Assembly (NCBI RefSeq): GCF_038452265.1
Contig: NZ_CP151842.1
Coordinates: 2,666,001 to 2,730,000, forward strand
Direction: 5' to 3'
DNA length: 64,000 bases
Origin: Vibrio diazotrophicus
GTDB lineage: Bacteria; Pseudomonadota; Gammaproteobacteria; Enterobacterales; Vibrionaceae
In this document: one piece after another, positions 34,528 through 42,758 of the stretch
Layout of the letters: each line of letters opens with the position of its first letter
Numbering within the stretch: the first letter of the stretch is position 1
The notes under the pieces: generated by a model
Database searches by the model: none
Seen by the model: only the letters and a program-made list of their open reading frames with translations
What the model was told of the DNA's origin: nothing
Program-made: the position numbers and the translations under genes

Positions 34528-35814
34528 TTACTCGCCACGAACCTTGATTAGAAGCTTTCTCAGTGCTGCGAAGTCAACGTCCATCTCATCAGACAGTAGT
34601 TCCATAACAGCATGCTTAGCCAAAGGTGCTGGTAATTCGATGTCCGTACCTAAAATCTCATCAACCACTTCTTTGAACTTAGCTGGATGTGCAGTACATA
34701 AGAACAGACCGGTTTCACCTTCTTGAAGTTGCTGTTCAAGAACGCGGTAGGCAATTGCACCGTGTGGTTCACACAGATAACCCAATGCGTTCAGCTCTTT
34801 CACTGATTCCGCACTTTCGTTATCGAGAACCGCACCTTTACCTAAAGTTTCCAAGCCCCAATCTTTGATTTTGCATAACTCTTCAATACGAGGCCAGTTG
34901 TTTGGTTGGCTCACATCCATCGCATTTGAAGTGGTCGCCACTGTTGGTTTTGGATCCCATTTGCCAGTTTCTAGATAACGAGGCACAGTGTCGTTTGCGT
35001 TCGTTGCAGCGATAAAACGTTTGATAGGTAAACCCAACGCTTTAGCTAATAAACCTGCAGTAAGGTTGCCGAAGTTGCCACTTGGAACTGAAACGACAAG
35101 ATTTTCGCGCTCTGTTTTGCTCATTTGCGCAGCCGCTTCGAAGTAGTAGCAGATTTGTGCCATTAAACGGCTAATGTTGATCGAGTTAGCTGAGTTAAGA
35201 CCTACTTTCTCACGCAGTTCTGCATCATCAAATGCGCTTTTAACCAATGCTTGGCATGCATCGAAATCGCCATTGACAGCAACAGTGTTAATGTTCTTAC
35301 CTAGTGTACAGAACAGCTTCTCTTGAAGTGGGCTGATTTTACCTTTTGGATAAAGGATCACTACATTGATGTCTTCCATGCCGTAGAAAGCATGAGCAAC
35401 CGCAGCACCTGTATCACCAGACGTTGCAGTTAGAATCGTGATTTTTCCGCCATTAGATACAGCCGCAAGAGATTGAGCCATAAAGCGACCGCCAAAGTCT
35501 TTAAACGCAAGCGTTGGACCATGGAACAGTTCAAGAGCATAAACGCCATCTTTTACTGATTTGATTGGCGCAGGGAATTGGAACGCAGATGCCACCATCT
35601 CATTCACTTTCTCGCTTGGCAGTTCATCACCGATCAAAGCTGAAAGAATCTTGGTACTGCGAGTGACGAAATCTTCCGCTAATAGCGCATCAATATCATC
35701 AAACTTTGGTAATTCCGACGGGAAAAATAGACCTTGGTTACGGCCTAACCCTTGGCGCACGGCTTGGCCAAAGGATACTTGTTCATCATTTTCTTTTATG
35801 TTGTAAAGCTTCAT
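34528..35814 (-). CDS. thrC: Threonine synthase
   Basis: PLP enzyme making threonine from O-phosphohomoserine. It has 428 residues (E. coli 428) and begins MKLYNIKENDEQVSFGQAVRQG. The PLP lysine is in FHGPTLAFKDFGGRFM; the cofactor phosphate-binding region is seen in ATSGDTGAAVAHAF and SVPSGNFGNLTAG. It is the last gene of thrLABC, and its ATG overlaps the thrB stop by 4 bases. Confidence 0.96.
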   Translation of the reverse strand: MKLYNIKENDEQVSFGQAVRQGLGRNQGLFFPSELPKFDDIDALLAEDFVTRSTKILSALIGDELPSEKVNEMVASAFQFPAPIKSVKDGVYALELFHGPTLAFKDFGGRFMAQSLAAVSNGGKITILTATSGDTGAAVAHAFYGMEDINVVILYPKGKISPLQEKLFCTLGKNINTVAVNGDFDACQALVKSAFDDAELREKVGLNSANSINISRLMAQICYYFEAAAQMSKTERENLVVSVPSGNFGNLTAGLLAKALGLPIKRFIAATNANDTVPRYLETGKWDPKPTVATTSNAMDVSQPNNWPRIEELCKIKDWGLETLGKGAVLDNESAESVKELNALGYLCEPHGAIAYRVLEQQLQEGETGLFLCTAHPAKFKEVVDEILGTDIELPAPLAKHAVMELLSDEMDVDFAALRKLLIKVRGE

Positions 35815-36782
35815 AGCTCACTTCCTGTAACTTTTGAACCGTTTTTGTCTAGACGACAAACGTGAACGAATCCTTCTTCGTTTTGTACGTAGTTTTGTTC
35901 CAGCCAACGCGCAACGCGCTCGGCAACATCTTTTTCTTTGCACACACTAAATAGCGTTGGACCGCTACCAGAGATGCCTGTCGCCAATGCACCAGCAGAA
36001 AGCGCATATTGACGAGCTTTCGCAAAACCAGGCAGCAGTTTCTCACGATAAGGTTCTGCGATCACGTCTTTGATCATTTTCGCGGCTAACTCAGGCTGAT
36101 TGGTGTGGCAGGCATGAATAAAGCCAGCCAGATAACGACCATGAGCGATGATATCTTGGCGGCGATACTGAGACGGTAAGATAGCACGCGCTTCAGCCGT
36201 TGAAACCTTAATACCCGGATAAGCCATTACCCAGTACCAATCATCAAAACAAGGCACTTCTTGGCTGATAATGCCAAGCTCTTCAAGCATCAGTTGTACG
36301 CCACCGAGATAGCATGGGGCAACGTTGTCATAGTGAATGCCGCCCGAGATCTTTCCTTCCATTTCACCCATTAATGCCAACAGTTCAGTTTCGTTTAATG
36401 GTTGATCATGGAATCGGTTCAGCGCATCCAGTGCAGCCACAATTGAACAAGCACTTGAACCTAAACCTGAACCTATAGGCATGTTCTTCTCTAGCGTCAT
36501 TTCAAGAGGCTTCAGTTCAACCTGCTTTTTCTCTAGCTCACGAGCGAACACTGTCCAACAATCGTAAACAATATTTTCTTTCGGGTTTTCTGGAAGCTTA
36601 GAAACAAAGCTGCCTGCCGTTTTCAGTGTAAAGGGTTCTGAACCCGCTTTTACTTGTACACGATCACCAAGCAGTGTTCCGTCAATCGGTGAAACCGCAG
36701 CACCCAATACATCGAAACCAACACTTACGTTACCGATAGAAGCTGGGGCGTAAACGACTACGCCCATGTCACTTGAACTCAT
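35811..36782 (-). CDS. thrB: Homoserine kinase
   Basis: GHMP-family kinase that phosphorylates homoserine. It has 323 residues, or 318 if the second in-frame ATG is used, which is closer to the E. coli 310. The substrate-binding segment PASIGNVSVGFDVLG is near the N-terminus. The ATP-binding GHMP motif is MPIGSGLGSSACSIVAALDA, and the C-terminal motif is ATGISGSGPTLF. It starts 3 bases after thrA and overlaps thrC, so all three are translated from one message. Confidence 0.95.
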   Translation of the reverse strand: MSSSDMGVVVYAPASIGNVSVGFDVLGAAVSPIDGTLLGDRVQVKAGSEPFTLKTAGSFVSKLPENPKENIVYDCWTVFARELEKKQVELKPLEMTLEKNMPIGSGLGSSACSIVAALDALNRFHDQPLNETELLALMGEMEGKISGGIHYDNVAPCYLGGVQLMLEELGIISQEVPCFDDWYWVMAYPGIKVSTAEARAILPSQYRRQDIIAHGRYLAGFIHACHTNQPELAAKMIKDVIAEPYREKLLPGFAKARQYALSAGALATGISGSGPTLFSVCKEKDVAERVARWLEQNYVQNEEGFVHVCRLDKNGSKVTGSEL

Positions 36783-36785
36783 TGA

Positions 36786-39245
36786 TTAAATCCCTAATTT
36801 CCAGCCAAGCGTACGCATGACATCCGAGAACACACCAGCAGCAGTTACTTCAGTACCTGCACCGTAACCGCGTAGCACTAAAGGAATTGGCTGATAGTAG
36901 CGGCTGTAGAATGCCAGAGCGTTCTCGCCATCTTTAATTTTGAACATAGGACCATTCTCATCGACCATCGCGATGTGTACTCGGCATTCACCTTCCGCGA
37001 TCTCACCTACGTAACGAAGAACTTTGCCTTCCTCCGCCGCTGTGGCTGACAGCTGTTGGAAATATTCATCCGCTTGAGGCAAGCGAGCCATGAAGTCTTC
37101 AACACTACCTGATGCATCAAAGCCCGGTGGTAACGCTTGTTCTACTTTAATATCTTCTAGCTCTAATACCATTCCCGCTTCACGAGCAAGGATAAGTAGC
37201 TTACGAGCAACATCCATACCTGATAGATCATCACGAGGATCCGGCTCTGTGAAACCTTTTTCTTTAGCAATCGTTGTTGCTTGGCTCAGTGTCAGACCTT
37301 CATCTAACTTACCGAAGATGAATGATAGAGAGCCTGATAAGATACCGTTGAATTTCTCTAGTTCATCACCTGCAGCAATGAGGTTCTGCAGGTTTTCAAT
37401 AACTGGCAGACCCGCCCCAACTGTTGTTTCATACATCAATTTACGACGAGAGTGACGAGCCACTTCGCGCAACTGATGGTAATACGCCATGCTTGCTGTG
37501 TTTGCTTTCTTATTTGGAGTTACAACGTGGAAACCTGCCGCTAAGAAATCTGTATATTGATTCGCGATGGCTTCACTAGAAGTACAGTCTACCAGCACAG
37601 GGTTGATGATATGGTTACGGTTCACAAGTGCAATCAAGCGAGCTAATGAGAACTCTTCAGACGCTGCACCCATGCGGTCACGCCAGTTATCAAGAGGTAA
37701 ACCTTCACTATCAAGCAACAAGCCCTTACTGTTCGCCAGACCACATACGCGAATCACGATACCTTTTTCAGCCAGTTTCGCCTGTTGACGGTTAATTTGA
37801 TCAACCAGCTCACCACCAACACCACCAACACCAACAACAAAAACATCAAGGAAGTGTTTAGAGTTAAATAAGTTTTCGTGACACGCTTTAATTGCGGAGG
37901 ACACTTTGTCTTCTGGAATAACCGCTGAAATAGCTCGCTCTGATGAACCTTGAGCAATCGCGACGATGTTGACGTGAGCTTCTGTTAACGAAGCAAAAAA
38001 CTGAGAAGCAACACCGCGCGACGTACGCATACCATCACCAACAAGAGTGATGATCGAAAGATCTTCCATAAACTCAACTGGCTCCAACAAACCATCTTTA
38101 AGTTCGAGTTCGAAAGCTTCTGACAATGCTTGTTGAGCTAGCACTTTGTGCTCCGCTTCAATACAGAAACTGATGCTGTATTCCGACGAAGACTGTGTGA
38201 TAAGAACGATAGAGACACCCGCAGCAGACATTGCTCCGAACACTCGGCTAGCCATACCCACCATGCCTTTCATGCCAGGGCCTGAAACGTTGACCATAGT
38301 TAGGTTGTTAAGCGTTGTGATACCTTTGATCGCCAGATTATCTTCACCAGTATCAAGACCAATTAAAGTGCCAGGACCTTGAGGATTAAAACTGTTTTTG
38401 ATTAGACAAGGAATGTGGAACTGAGCAATAGGAGCGATAGTTTTTGGATGGAGAACGGAAGCACCAAAATAGGAGAGTTCCATTGCTTCTTGATAGCTCA
38501 GAGATTTAAGTAAGCGAGCATCGTCAACTAAACGTGGGTCACAGTTATAAACGCCATCCACATCAGTCCAAATTTCACAGCACTCAGCGCGCAAACAAGC
38601 GGCTAAGACGGCTGCAGAATAATCCGAACCATTACGGCCTAGACAAACCAATTCACCTTTCTTATTACCTGCTGTAAAGCCCGGCATAATGTGGACATGT
38701 TTTTCTGGAAGAGGGCTTGCCTTGAAGTTTTGAGTTGAAACTTCAACATCAACCATCGCTTCTAAATAATCGCCTTTCGCTAGCAGATATTTTACTGGGT
38801 CAATTAGGTTGGCGGCTAATCCTTTTGCTTCCATTACCGCTTTCATTAGCTGAATAGAAACACGCTCACCTTTACTGATAATGCGAGCATTCACATTATC
38901 AGGACACATGCCTAATAGACTGATGCCATGCACGAACTGACGTAGCTGTGACATTGAAGACTTGACTTGATTATCAAACGCAGCACCATCGATGTTTGGC
39001 AATACTGCTTTTACATCTTCAAATAAAGTGTTGAACGAAGATTCCAACTCTTTAATTTGTAGTTCTGCTTCTCCATTACGCATCGCGCTATCGATCACTG
39101 CCACAAGTTTATTTGTGGTTTTACCCGGTGCAGAAAGAACAACGGCAACGTCTTCCTGCTGAGCGTTATTGGCAATGATGTCTGCTGCCCGTAATAAACG
39201 GTCAGCATCAGCTAACGATGAACCTCCAAACTTTAGAACTCGCAT
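36786..39245 (-). CDS. thrA: Bifunctional aspartokinase I / homoserine dehydrogenase I
   Basis: Fused enzyme for the first and third steps of threonine synthesis. From ATG 39245 it has 819 residues (E. coli 820). Aspartokinase: MRVLKFGGSSLADADRLLRA at the N-terminus, LGRNGSDYSAAVLAACL in the active site, then two ACT regulatory domains (about residues 310-460). Homoserine dehydrogenase: the NAD-binding VFVVGVGGVGGELV (about 465-480), the TPNKKAN loop, and YETTVGAGLPVI with the substrate site. GGAG lies seven bases before the start; the track-like extension of six codons upstream is not conserved. Threonine attenuation is indicated by the leader upstream. Confidence 0.96.
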   Translation of the reverse strand: MRVLKFGGSSLADADRLLRAADIIANNAQQEDVAVVLSAPGKTTNKLVAVIDSAMRNGEAELQIKELESSFNTLFEDVKAVLPNIDGAAFDNQVKSSMSQLRQFVHGISLLGMCPDNVNARIISKGERVSIQLMKAVMEAKGLAANLIDPVKYLLAKGDYLEAMVDVEVSTQNFKASPLPEKHVHIMPGFTAGNKKGELVCLGRNGSDYSAAVLAACLRAECCEIWTDVDGVYNCDPRLVDDARLLKSLSYQEAMELSYFGASVLHPKTIAPIAQFHIPCLIKNSFNPQGPGTLIGLDTGEDNLAIKGITTLNNLTMVNVSGPGMKGMVGMASRVFGAMSAAGVSIVLITQSSSEYSISFCIEAEHKVLAQQALSEAFELELKDGLLEPVEFMEDLSIITLVGDGMRTSRGVASQFFASLTEAHVNIVAIAQGSSERAISAVIPEDKVSSAIKACHENLFNSKHFLDVFVVGVGGVGGELVDQINRQQAKLAEKGIVIRVCGLANSKGLLLDSEGLPLDNWRDRMGAASEEFSLARLIALVNRNHIINPVLVDCTSSEAIANQYTDFLAAGFHVVTPNKKANTASMAYYHQLREVARHSRRKLMYETTVGAGLPVIENLQNLIAAGDELEKFNGILSGSLSFIFGKLDEGLTLSQATTIAKEKGFTEPDPRDDLSGMDVARKLLILAREAGMVLELEDIKVEQALPPGFDASGSVEDFMARLPQADEYFQQLSATAAEEGKVLRYVGEIAEGECRVHIAMVDENGPMFKIKDGENALAFYSRYYQPIPLVLRGYGAGTEVTAAGVFSDVMRTLGWKLGI

Positions 39246-39273
39246 CCCTTTACTCCAAGTCATTAAAAATAGG

Positions 39274-39311
39274 CATAAAAAAAGGCCTGTATCGGTGGGG
39301 ATACAGGCCTT
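39274..39311 (-). terminator. Threonine operon attenuator
   Basis: On the minus strand AAGGCCTGTATC pairs with GATACAGGCCTT over 12 perfect bases (39300-39311 with 39282-39293, 6-base loop), directly followed by seven T. It lies between the thrL stop and thrA, the position of the threonine attenuator. Confidence 0.92.
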
Positions 39312-39328
39312 CTTTGAAAATTTTACGC

Positions 39329-39406
39329 TTAGCAGCCTGCCCCAACACGCGTAATGTCGGTAATAATAATGGTGGTTGTCATCATTACTAGGCTGTTATT
39401 AAACAT
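39329..39406 (-). CDS. thrL: thr operon leader peptide
   Basis: A 25-codon frame starting MFNNSLVMM and containing nine threonine or isoleucine codons among residues 10-19 (TTTIIITDIT), ending RVGAGC. The VGAG end resembles the NGNGAG end of the E. coli leader. Ribosome stalling at these codons when charged Thr-tRNA or Ile-tRNA is scarce would prevent the attenuator hairpin from forming. ATGs at 39385 or 39382 could also serve as start, but 39406 has the better purine-rich upstream sequence. Too short for ordinary ORF calling. Confidence 0.9.
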   Translation of the reverse strand: MFNNSLVMMTTTIIITDITRVGAGC

Positions 39407-39444
39407 AGAAATCTTACTTCGTTTGTGTGTTTGCTTACCCCTAC

Positions 39445-39473
39445 GTTTAACCTATTTTTTATCGCATAGTCAA
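39445..39473 (-). promoter_or_regulatory. Candidate thrLABC promoter
   Basis: Minus strand -35 TTGACT (39468-39473), 17-base spacer, and a weak -10 TTAAAC (39445-39450). This would place the transcript start about 30 bases before thrL, as expected for an attenuated operon. Confidence 0.45.
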
Positions 39474-39681
39474 CGAAAAAGTAGTTTTTTTTTATGTTTC
39501 ATTCTGATTAGTTAGCTAAGTCTCTAAAAAATCAACAATCATTATTTGAGCAAACAAAACCGACTAAGCAAATAACCAAATACTCTAACGACTCCTCTGC
39601 CGACTCTGTTTTTTGTGCCTAGACTTTGTAAAGCGCAGTGGAAAAGTCATTTAAAAAATTTATAACTACAAGGGGGATATC

Positions 39682-40173
39682 ATGAGACTTAGTCTTGGTA
39701 TTACCTGCATGCTCATTGTTTTTAGTGCTCGCTCCGAACAACTTCCTACTCTGCCTTCAATGCAGAAGGATTCCCCACATCGATTGTTTCTTACAAGTGA
39801 ACAGATCACCAGCGAACAAAACAGAGATGAATTTGGAGGTTGGGATATCAACATTGATGGTGGATACGCCTATGCGATATTCAACGATATTGATGTTTAT
39901 GTCGGCGCCCGCATCAACCAATCTGACTCTGGCAACAACAGTTTTAGAGAAAATGGATTGCTCAGTGGAGTTAGCTACCAGCTAACTGAAAAAGTAACAT
40001 TAAGCAGTTCAGTACAATCCTATTTTTCGGATAAAAACAGTGAGAGAACTTCAAATATTGGGGCAGAATTATCCAGTCGATTACAGCTTTCTGATGATTT
40101 AGATTTGCATGCCACCCTTGGCTATCAAGAGTGGCAACAAGGTGTTGAAGTGGGTTTAGGATTTCGTTTTTAG
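39682..40173 (+). CDS. Exported beta-strand-rich hypothetical protein
   Basis: A 163-residue protein that I do not recognise. It has a signal peptide (about residues 1-18, MRLSLGITCMLIVFSARS). The rest shows alternating hydrophobic and polar residues typical of outer-membrane beta strands (for example YAYAIFNDIDVYVGARI and LDLHATLGYQEW), ending in Phe, the classical beta-barrel C-terminal residue. It may be a small outer-membrane barrel or a porin-like domain. AGGGGG precedes the ATG. It overlaps the convergent RraA-like gene by 4 bases at their 3' ends. No operon partners. Confidence 0.7.
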   Translation: MRLSLGITCMLIVFSARSEQLPTLPSMQKDSPHRLFLTSEQITSEQNRDEFGGWDINIDGGYAYAIFNDIDVYVGARINQSDSGNNSFRENGLLSGVSYQLTEKVTLSSSVQSYFSDKNSERTSNIGAELSSRLQLSDDLDLHATLGYQEWQQGVEVGLGFRF

Positions 40174-40655
40174 CTCAAATCAAGCGCTTGCTTAGAGAGC
40201 AAGATTCCATTCCAGTCGGCATAGACATAATCCCCCGGCAACACCATTTGATTGTGCATAGCCAGGGCTACATTCACTTTACCTACACCTCGCTTTTCGG
40301 TTTTAAATGGGCAAGCATCTAATGCTTTTATCCCTAAATCCATTTGCGAAAGCGCGACAACGTCTCGAACTGCGCCATAGATAATCACGCCTTCCCAACC
40401 GTTATCAATCGCCATCATAGCAACCTGATCTCCCATCAGTGCTTTGCGGCGAGAGCCGTGACCGTCAACCACCAGTACTTTTCCCTTGCCATTCTGGCTC
40501 AAGACTTCACGCACTTTTGAATTATCGTGATAGCAACGGACTGTCACTATCTCTCCCCAAAAACTGCTTCTCATACCGTAATTTTGCAAAGGTAAGTCGA
40601 GTAAAGTCACCTGTGACTCGTAGCGATCACATATATCCGGTGTGATATCTTTCAT
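40170..40655 (-). CDS. RraA-fold protein, putative HMG/oxaloacetate aldolase or decarboxylase
   Basis: A 161-residue RraA-like protein. The family covers E. coli RraA (an RNase E inhibitor) and class II pyruvate aldolases such as 4-hydroxy-4-methyl-2-oxoglutarate aldolase. Conserved pieces are VVDGHGSRRKALMGDQVA and IIYGAVRDV. The Arg97-Asp98 pair corresponds to the active-site Arg and metal-binding Asp of the aldolases, whereas E. coli RraA has VRQ. An aldolase or oxaloacetate decarboxylase role is therefore more likely than RNase E control, though unproven. The glycine after DG that is usual in the family is His66 here. Confidence 0.8.
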   Translation of the reverse strand: MKDITPDICDRYESQVTLLDLPLQNYGMRSSFWGEIVTVRCYHDNSKVREVLSQNGKGKVLVVDGHGSRRKALMGDQVAMMAIDNGWEGVIIYGAVRDVVALSQMDLGIKALDACPFKTEKRGVGKVNVALAMHNQMVLPGDYVYADWNGILLSKQALDLS

Positions 40656-40729
40656 CGTTCCTCCATGATTCTCGTAATTGTAATTTCAAAAAATAATTAG
40701 GCTCTAAAGGGGGAATAACCTCTTTTGGG

Positions 40730-41116
40730 TTACAGTTTGAATAAATTGAAATCCCCTAAGCACTCCCGTAGTTCTCCCTTACAGGAATGTAAATAAAGCA
40801 TGTTGTTACACACGTAATAGATGGCATTCTGCCTATAAACTCTGCCGAGAACTAACGCCTTGTCAAAAGGCATATTCACGGCAAAACTTTCTTCAAACCA
40901 ATAAAACTCTGGATCACCAACGCGAACAGAGCACCAATCATAACTAATCAGCTCATTCTGTAAACGTTGATTATTTACGCAATTCTCATATTCTGACAAC
41001 TTATCACTATCAGGGTTCCATGCGGTAATGATGGCGTAGTTTTCAAAGGCCATTTTATGTTGAAGATCAAATTTCACGTTGGAATAAGCTTGCCAAAGGT
41101 TTGCATTTATTTTCAT
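40730..41116 (-). CDS. DUF3293 domain-containing protein
   Basis: A 128-residue protein from ATG 41116 beginning MKINANLWQAYSNVKFDLQH. The middle (FENYAIITAWNPDSDKLSEYENCVNNQRLQNEL) is the DUF3293 signature as I recall it: an ITAWNP segment followed by an Asn-rich turn. Function unknown. No signal peptide or membrane segment. The longer frame to 41143 has no family-like sequence. It is divergent from arcA, and a perfect FNR box lies about 63 bases upstream of its start. Confidence 0.72.
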   Translation of the reverse strand: MKINANLWQAYSNVKFDLQHKMAFENYAIITAWNPDSDKLSEYENCVNNQRLQNELISYDWCSVRVGDPEFYWFEESFAVNMPFDKALVLGRVYRQNAIYYVCNNMLYLHSCKGELRECLGDFNLFKL

Positions 41117-41172
41117 GAAGTTACTGGTGTTACATCTCGTCATTAGTTTTAATATCTGTTACATTCTAACAA

Positions 41173-41186
41173 TTGATGTAAATCAA
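41173..41186. promoter_or_regulatory. FNR box between DUF3293 gene and arcA
   Basis: TTGAT-gtaa-ATCAA is a perfect FNR consensus. Its centre is about 63 bases from the DUF3293 start and about 258 bases from the arcA start. FNR activates arcA in E. coli, so either or both genes could be the target. Confidence 0.7.
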
Positions 41187-41437
41187 CAAAGTGATTGGAA
41201 TTAACATTTGGCCGTTGTTAGCATGCTGTTAACATTATAGAATCCGGCTCAAAGACTAGTAGAACCAAAGAGGTATTGGATTCCTCATAAACTAGTATTC
41301 CACGGATGGCGGGCAACCCGAGAGTAGATTTTTTACATAAATTAAGTTTTATTGTTAACATCAAATTACCCTATGTTATGTTTTTGCCTAGAATGAGTTC
41401 TATTAGCACAAATTTTTCACAAGTTTAGGTACCGCCA

Positions 41438-42154
41438 ATGCAAACCCCGCAGATTCTTATCGTTGAAGACGAGCAAGTTACTCGTAACACTCTAAAGAGT
41501 ATTTTTGAAGCCGAGGGATACGATGTTTTTGAAGCTAGTAACGGTGAAGAAATGCACCACGAACTATCTGACAACAACATCAACCTAGTGATCATGGACA
41601 TCAACTTACCGGGTAAAAACGGTTTGTTGCTAGCTCGTGAGCTTCGTGAGCAAGCTGATGTTGCTCTAATGTTTTTGACTGGTCGCGACAACGAAGTAGA
41701 TAAAATCCTTGGTCTAGAAATCGGTGCAGATGATTACATCACTAAACCATTCAACCCTCGTGAACTTACTATTCGTGCTCGTAACCTACTAAGCCGTTCT
41801 ATGAACACTGGCGTAACTCAAGATGAGAAACGCTCTGTTGAGAAATACGAATTCAACGGTTGGGTACTAGACATTAATAGCCGTTCACTGGTTAGTCCAA
41901 GTGGTGATGGTTACAAACTGCCTCGTTCAGAATTCCGTGCACTACTGCATTTCTGTGAAAACCCAGGCAAGATCCAAACTCGTGCAGATCTTCTGAAAAA
42001 GATGACAGGCCGTGAGTTGAAACCACATGACCGTACTGTAGACGTAACGATTCGTCGTATCCGTAAACACTTTGAGTCAGTGTCTGGCACTCCAGAAATT
42101 ATCGCAACAATTCACGGTGAAGGTTACCGTTTCTGTGGCGACTTAGAAGAATAA
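41438..42154 (+). CDS. arcA: Aerobic respiration control response regulator ArcA
   Basis: OmpR/PhoB-type response regulator that, when phosphorylated by ArcB, represses aerobic metabolism and adjusts to low oxygen. It has 238 residues. The receiver domain has acidic pocket EDE (10-12), phospho-acceptor Asp54 in LVIMDINLPGK, and the KPF motif near residue 107; a winged-helix DNA-binding domain follows (LLKKMTGRELKPHDRTVDVT). The first residues MQTPQILIVEDE match the family exactly. A long upstream region carries an FNR box. ArcB is encoded convergently about 0.6 kb away. Confidence 0.96.
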   Translation: MQTPQILIVEDEQVTRNTLKSIFEAEGYDVFEASNGEEMHHELSDNNINLVIMDINLPGKNGLLLARELREQADVALMFLTGRDNEVDKILGLEIGADDYITKPFNPRELTIRARNLLSRSMNTGVTQDEKRSVEKYEFNGWVLDINSRSLVSPSGDGYKLPRSEFRALLHFCENPGKIQTRADLLKKMTGRELKPHDRTVDVTIRRIRKHFESVSGTPEIIATIHGEGYRFCGDLEE

Positions 42155-42184
42155 GCCAGAGCTGTTCTTACTACTAAAGAATGC

Positions 42185-42212
42185 AAAAAAGCCCCTAAAT
42201 GGGGCTTTTTTA
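42185..42212 (+). terminator. Terminator after arcA
   Basis: Perfect 11-bp stem (AAAAAAGCCCC with GGGGCTTTTTT), 5-base loop, T tract. Confidence 0.9.
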
Positions 42213-42295
42213 TTATGTCTTGGGTTCTCTATTTGGGTTTTATTCGCAATAGAAAATGCTGTGAATCGACCTTACCGAACGTTAGGTTCTATCGT

Positions 42296-42757
42296 TCAGT
42301 AGACCTTATCAATAGTGACATTACGTTCCACCAGCCAGACATCACCGTTGCTGTCACTAAGCTCTAAAGCCACGTGAACGCTCTTTTCAACATCCACTGG
42401 GATCTCTGTTGCGAACACCACTTCCCAAAGGTTTTCACTCAATGTTCTCAGTTCAGTCTCATCGCCTTGAACAATCCAAGTATTGTCTTTCTGCTTGATA
42501 ACCACCATTTCAACAACAAGTTCCGCTGACAGTTCACCAGACGTGTCTAGCATCAACGTGCCGTTAAGAGGTTGGCTCTCAGACGTGCCATCAACTTTAG
42601 GCATCTTGTCTGTCCACAGATTACTTTTAAGCTGGATGTCAGTCTCAGATAACGCAGCAAGATTACCCTGTTTCCAGTTAATATTTTCGTGATTAGAAGT
42701 CTGAGAAGTACATGCAGCCATTGTCAGAGCTAATAAAGCGAGAGCAAGTTTTTTCAT
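42296..42757 (-). CDS. Hypothetical lipoprotein downstream of arcB
   Basis: A 153-residue protein beginning MKKLALALLALTMAACTSQT, with a signal peptide and lipobox-like MAAC, so probably lipid-anchored at Cys16. The mature part is beta-rich with no domain I recognise. The start at 42757 is chosen because it creates a signal peptide; the frame runs on to 42829 into arcB. It begins one base after the arcB stop, so it is almost certainly co-transcribed and translationally coupled with arcB. Function unknown. Confidence 0.75.
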   Translation of the reverse strand: MKKLALALLALTMAACTSQTSNHENINWKQGNLAALSETDIQLKSNLWTDKMPKVDGTSESQPLNGTLMLDTSGELSAELVVEMVVIKQKDNTWIVQGDETELRTLSENLWEVVFATEIPVDVEKSVHVALELSDSNGDVWLVERNVTIDKVY

Positions 42758-42758
42758 T

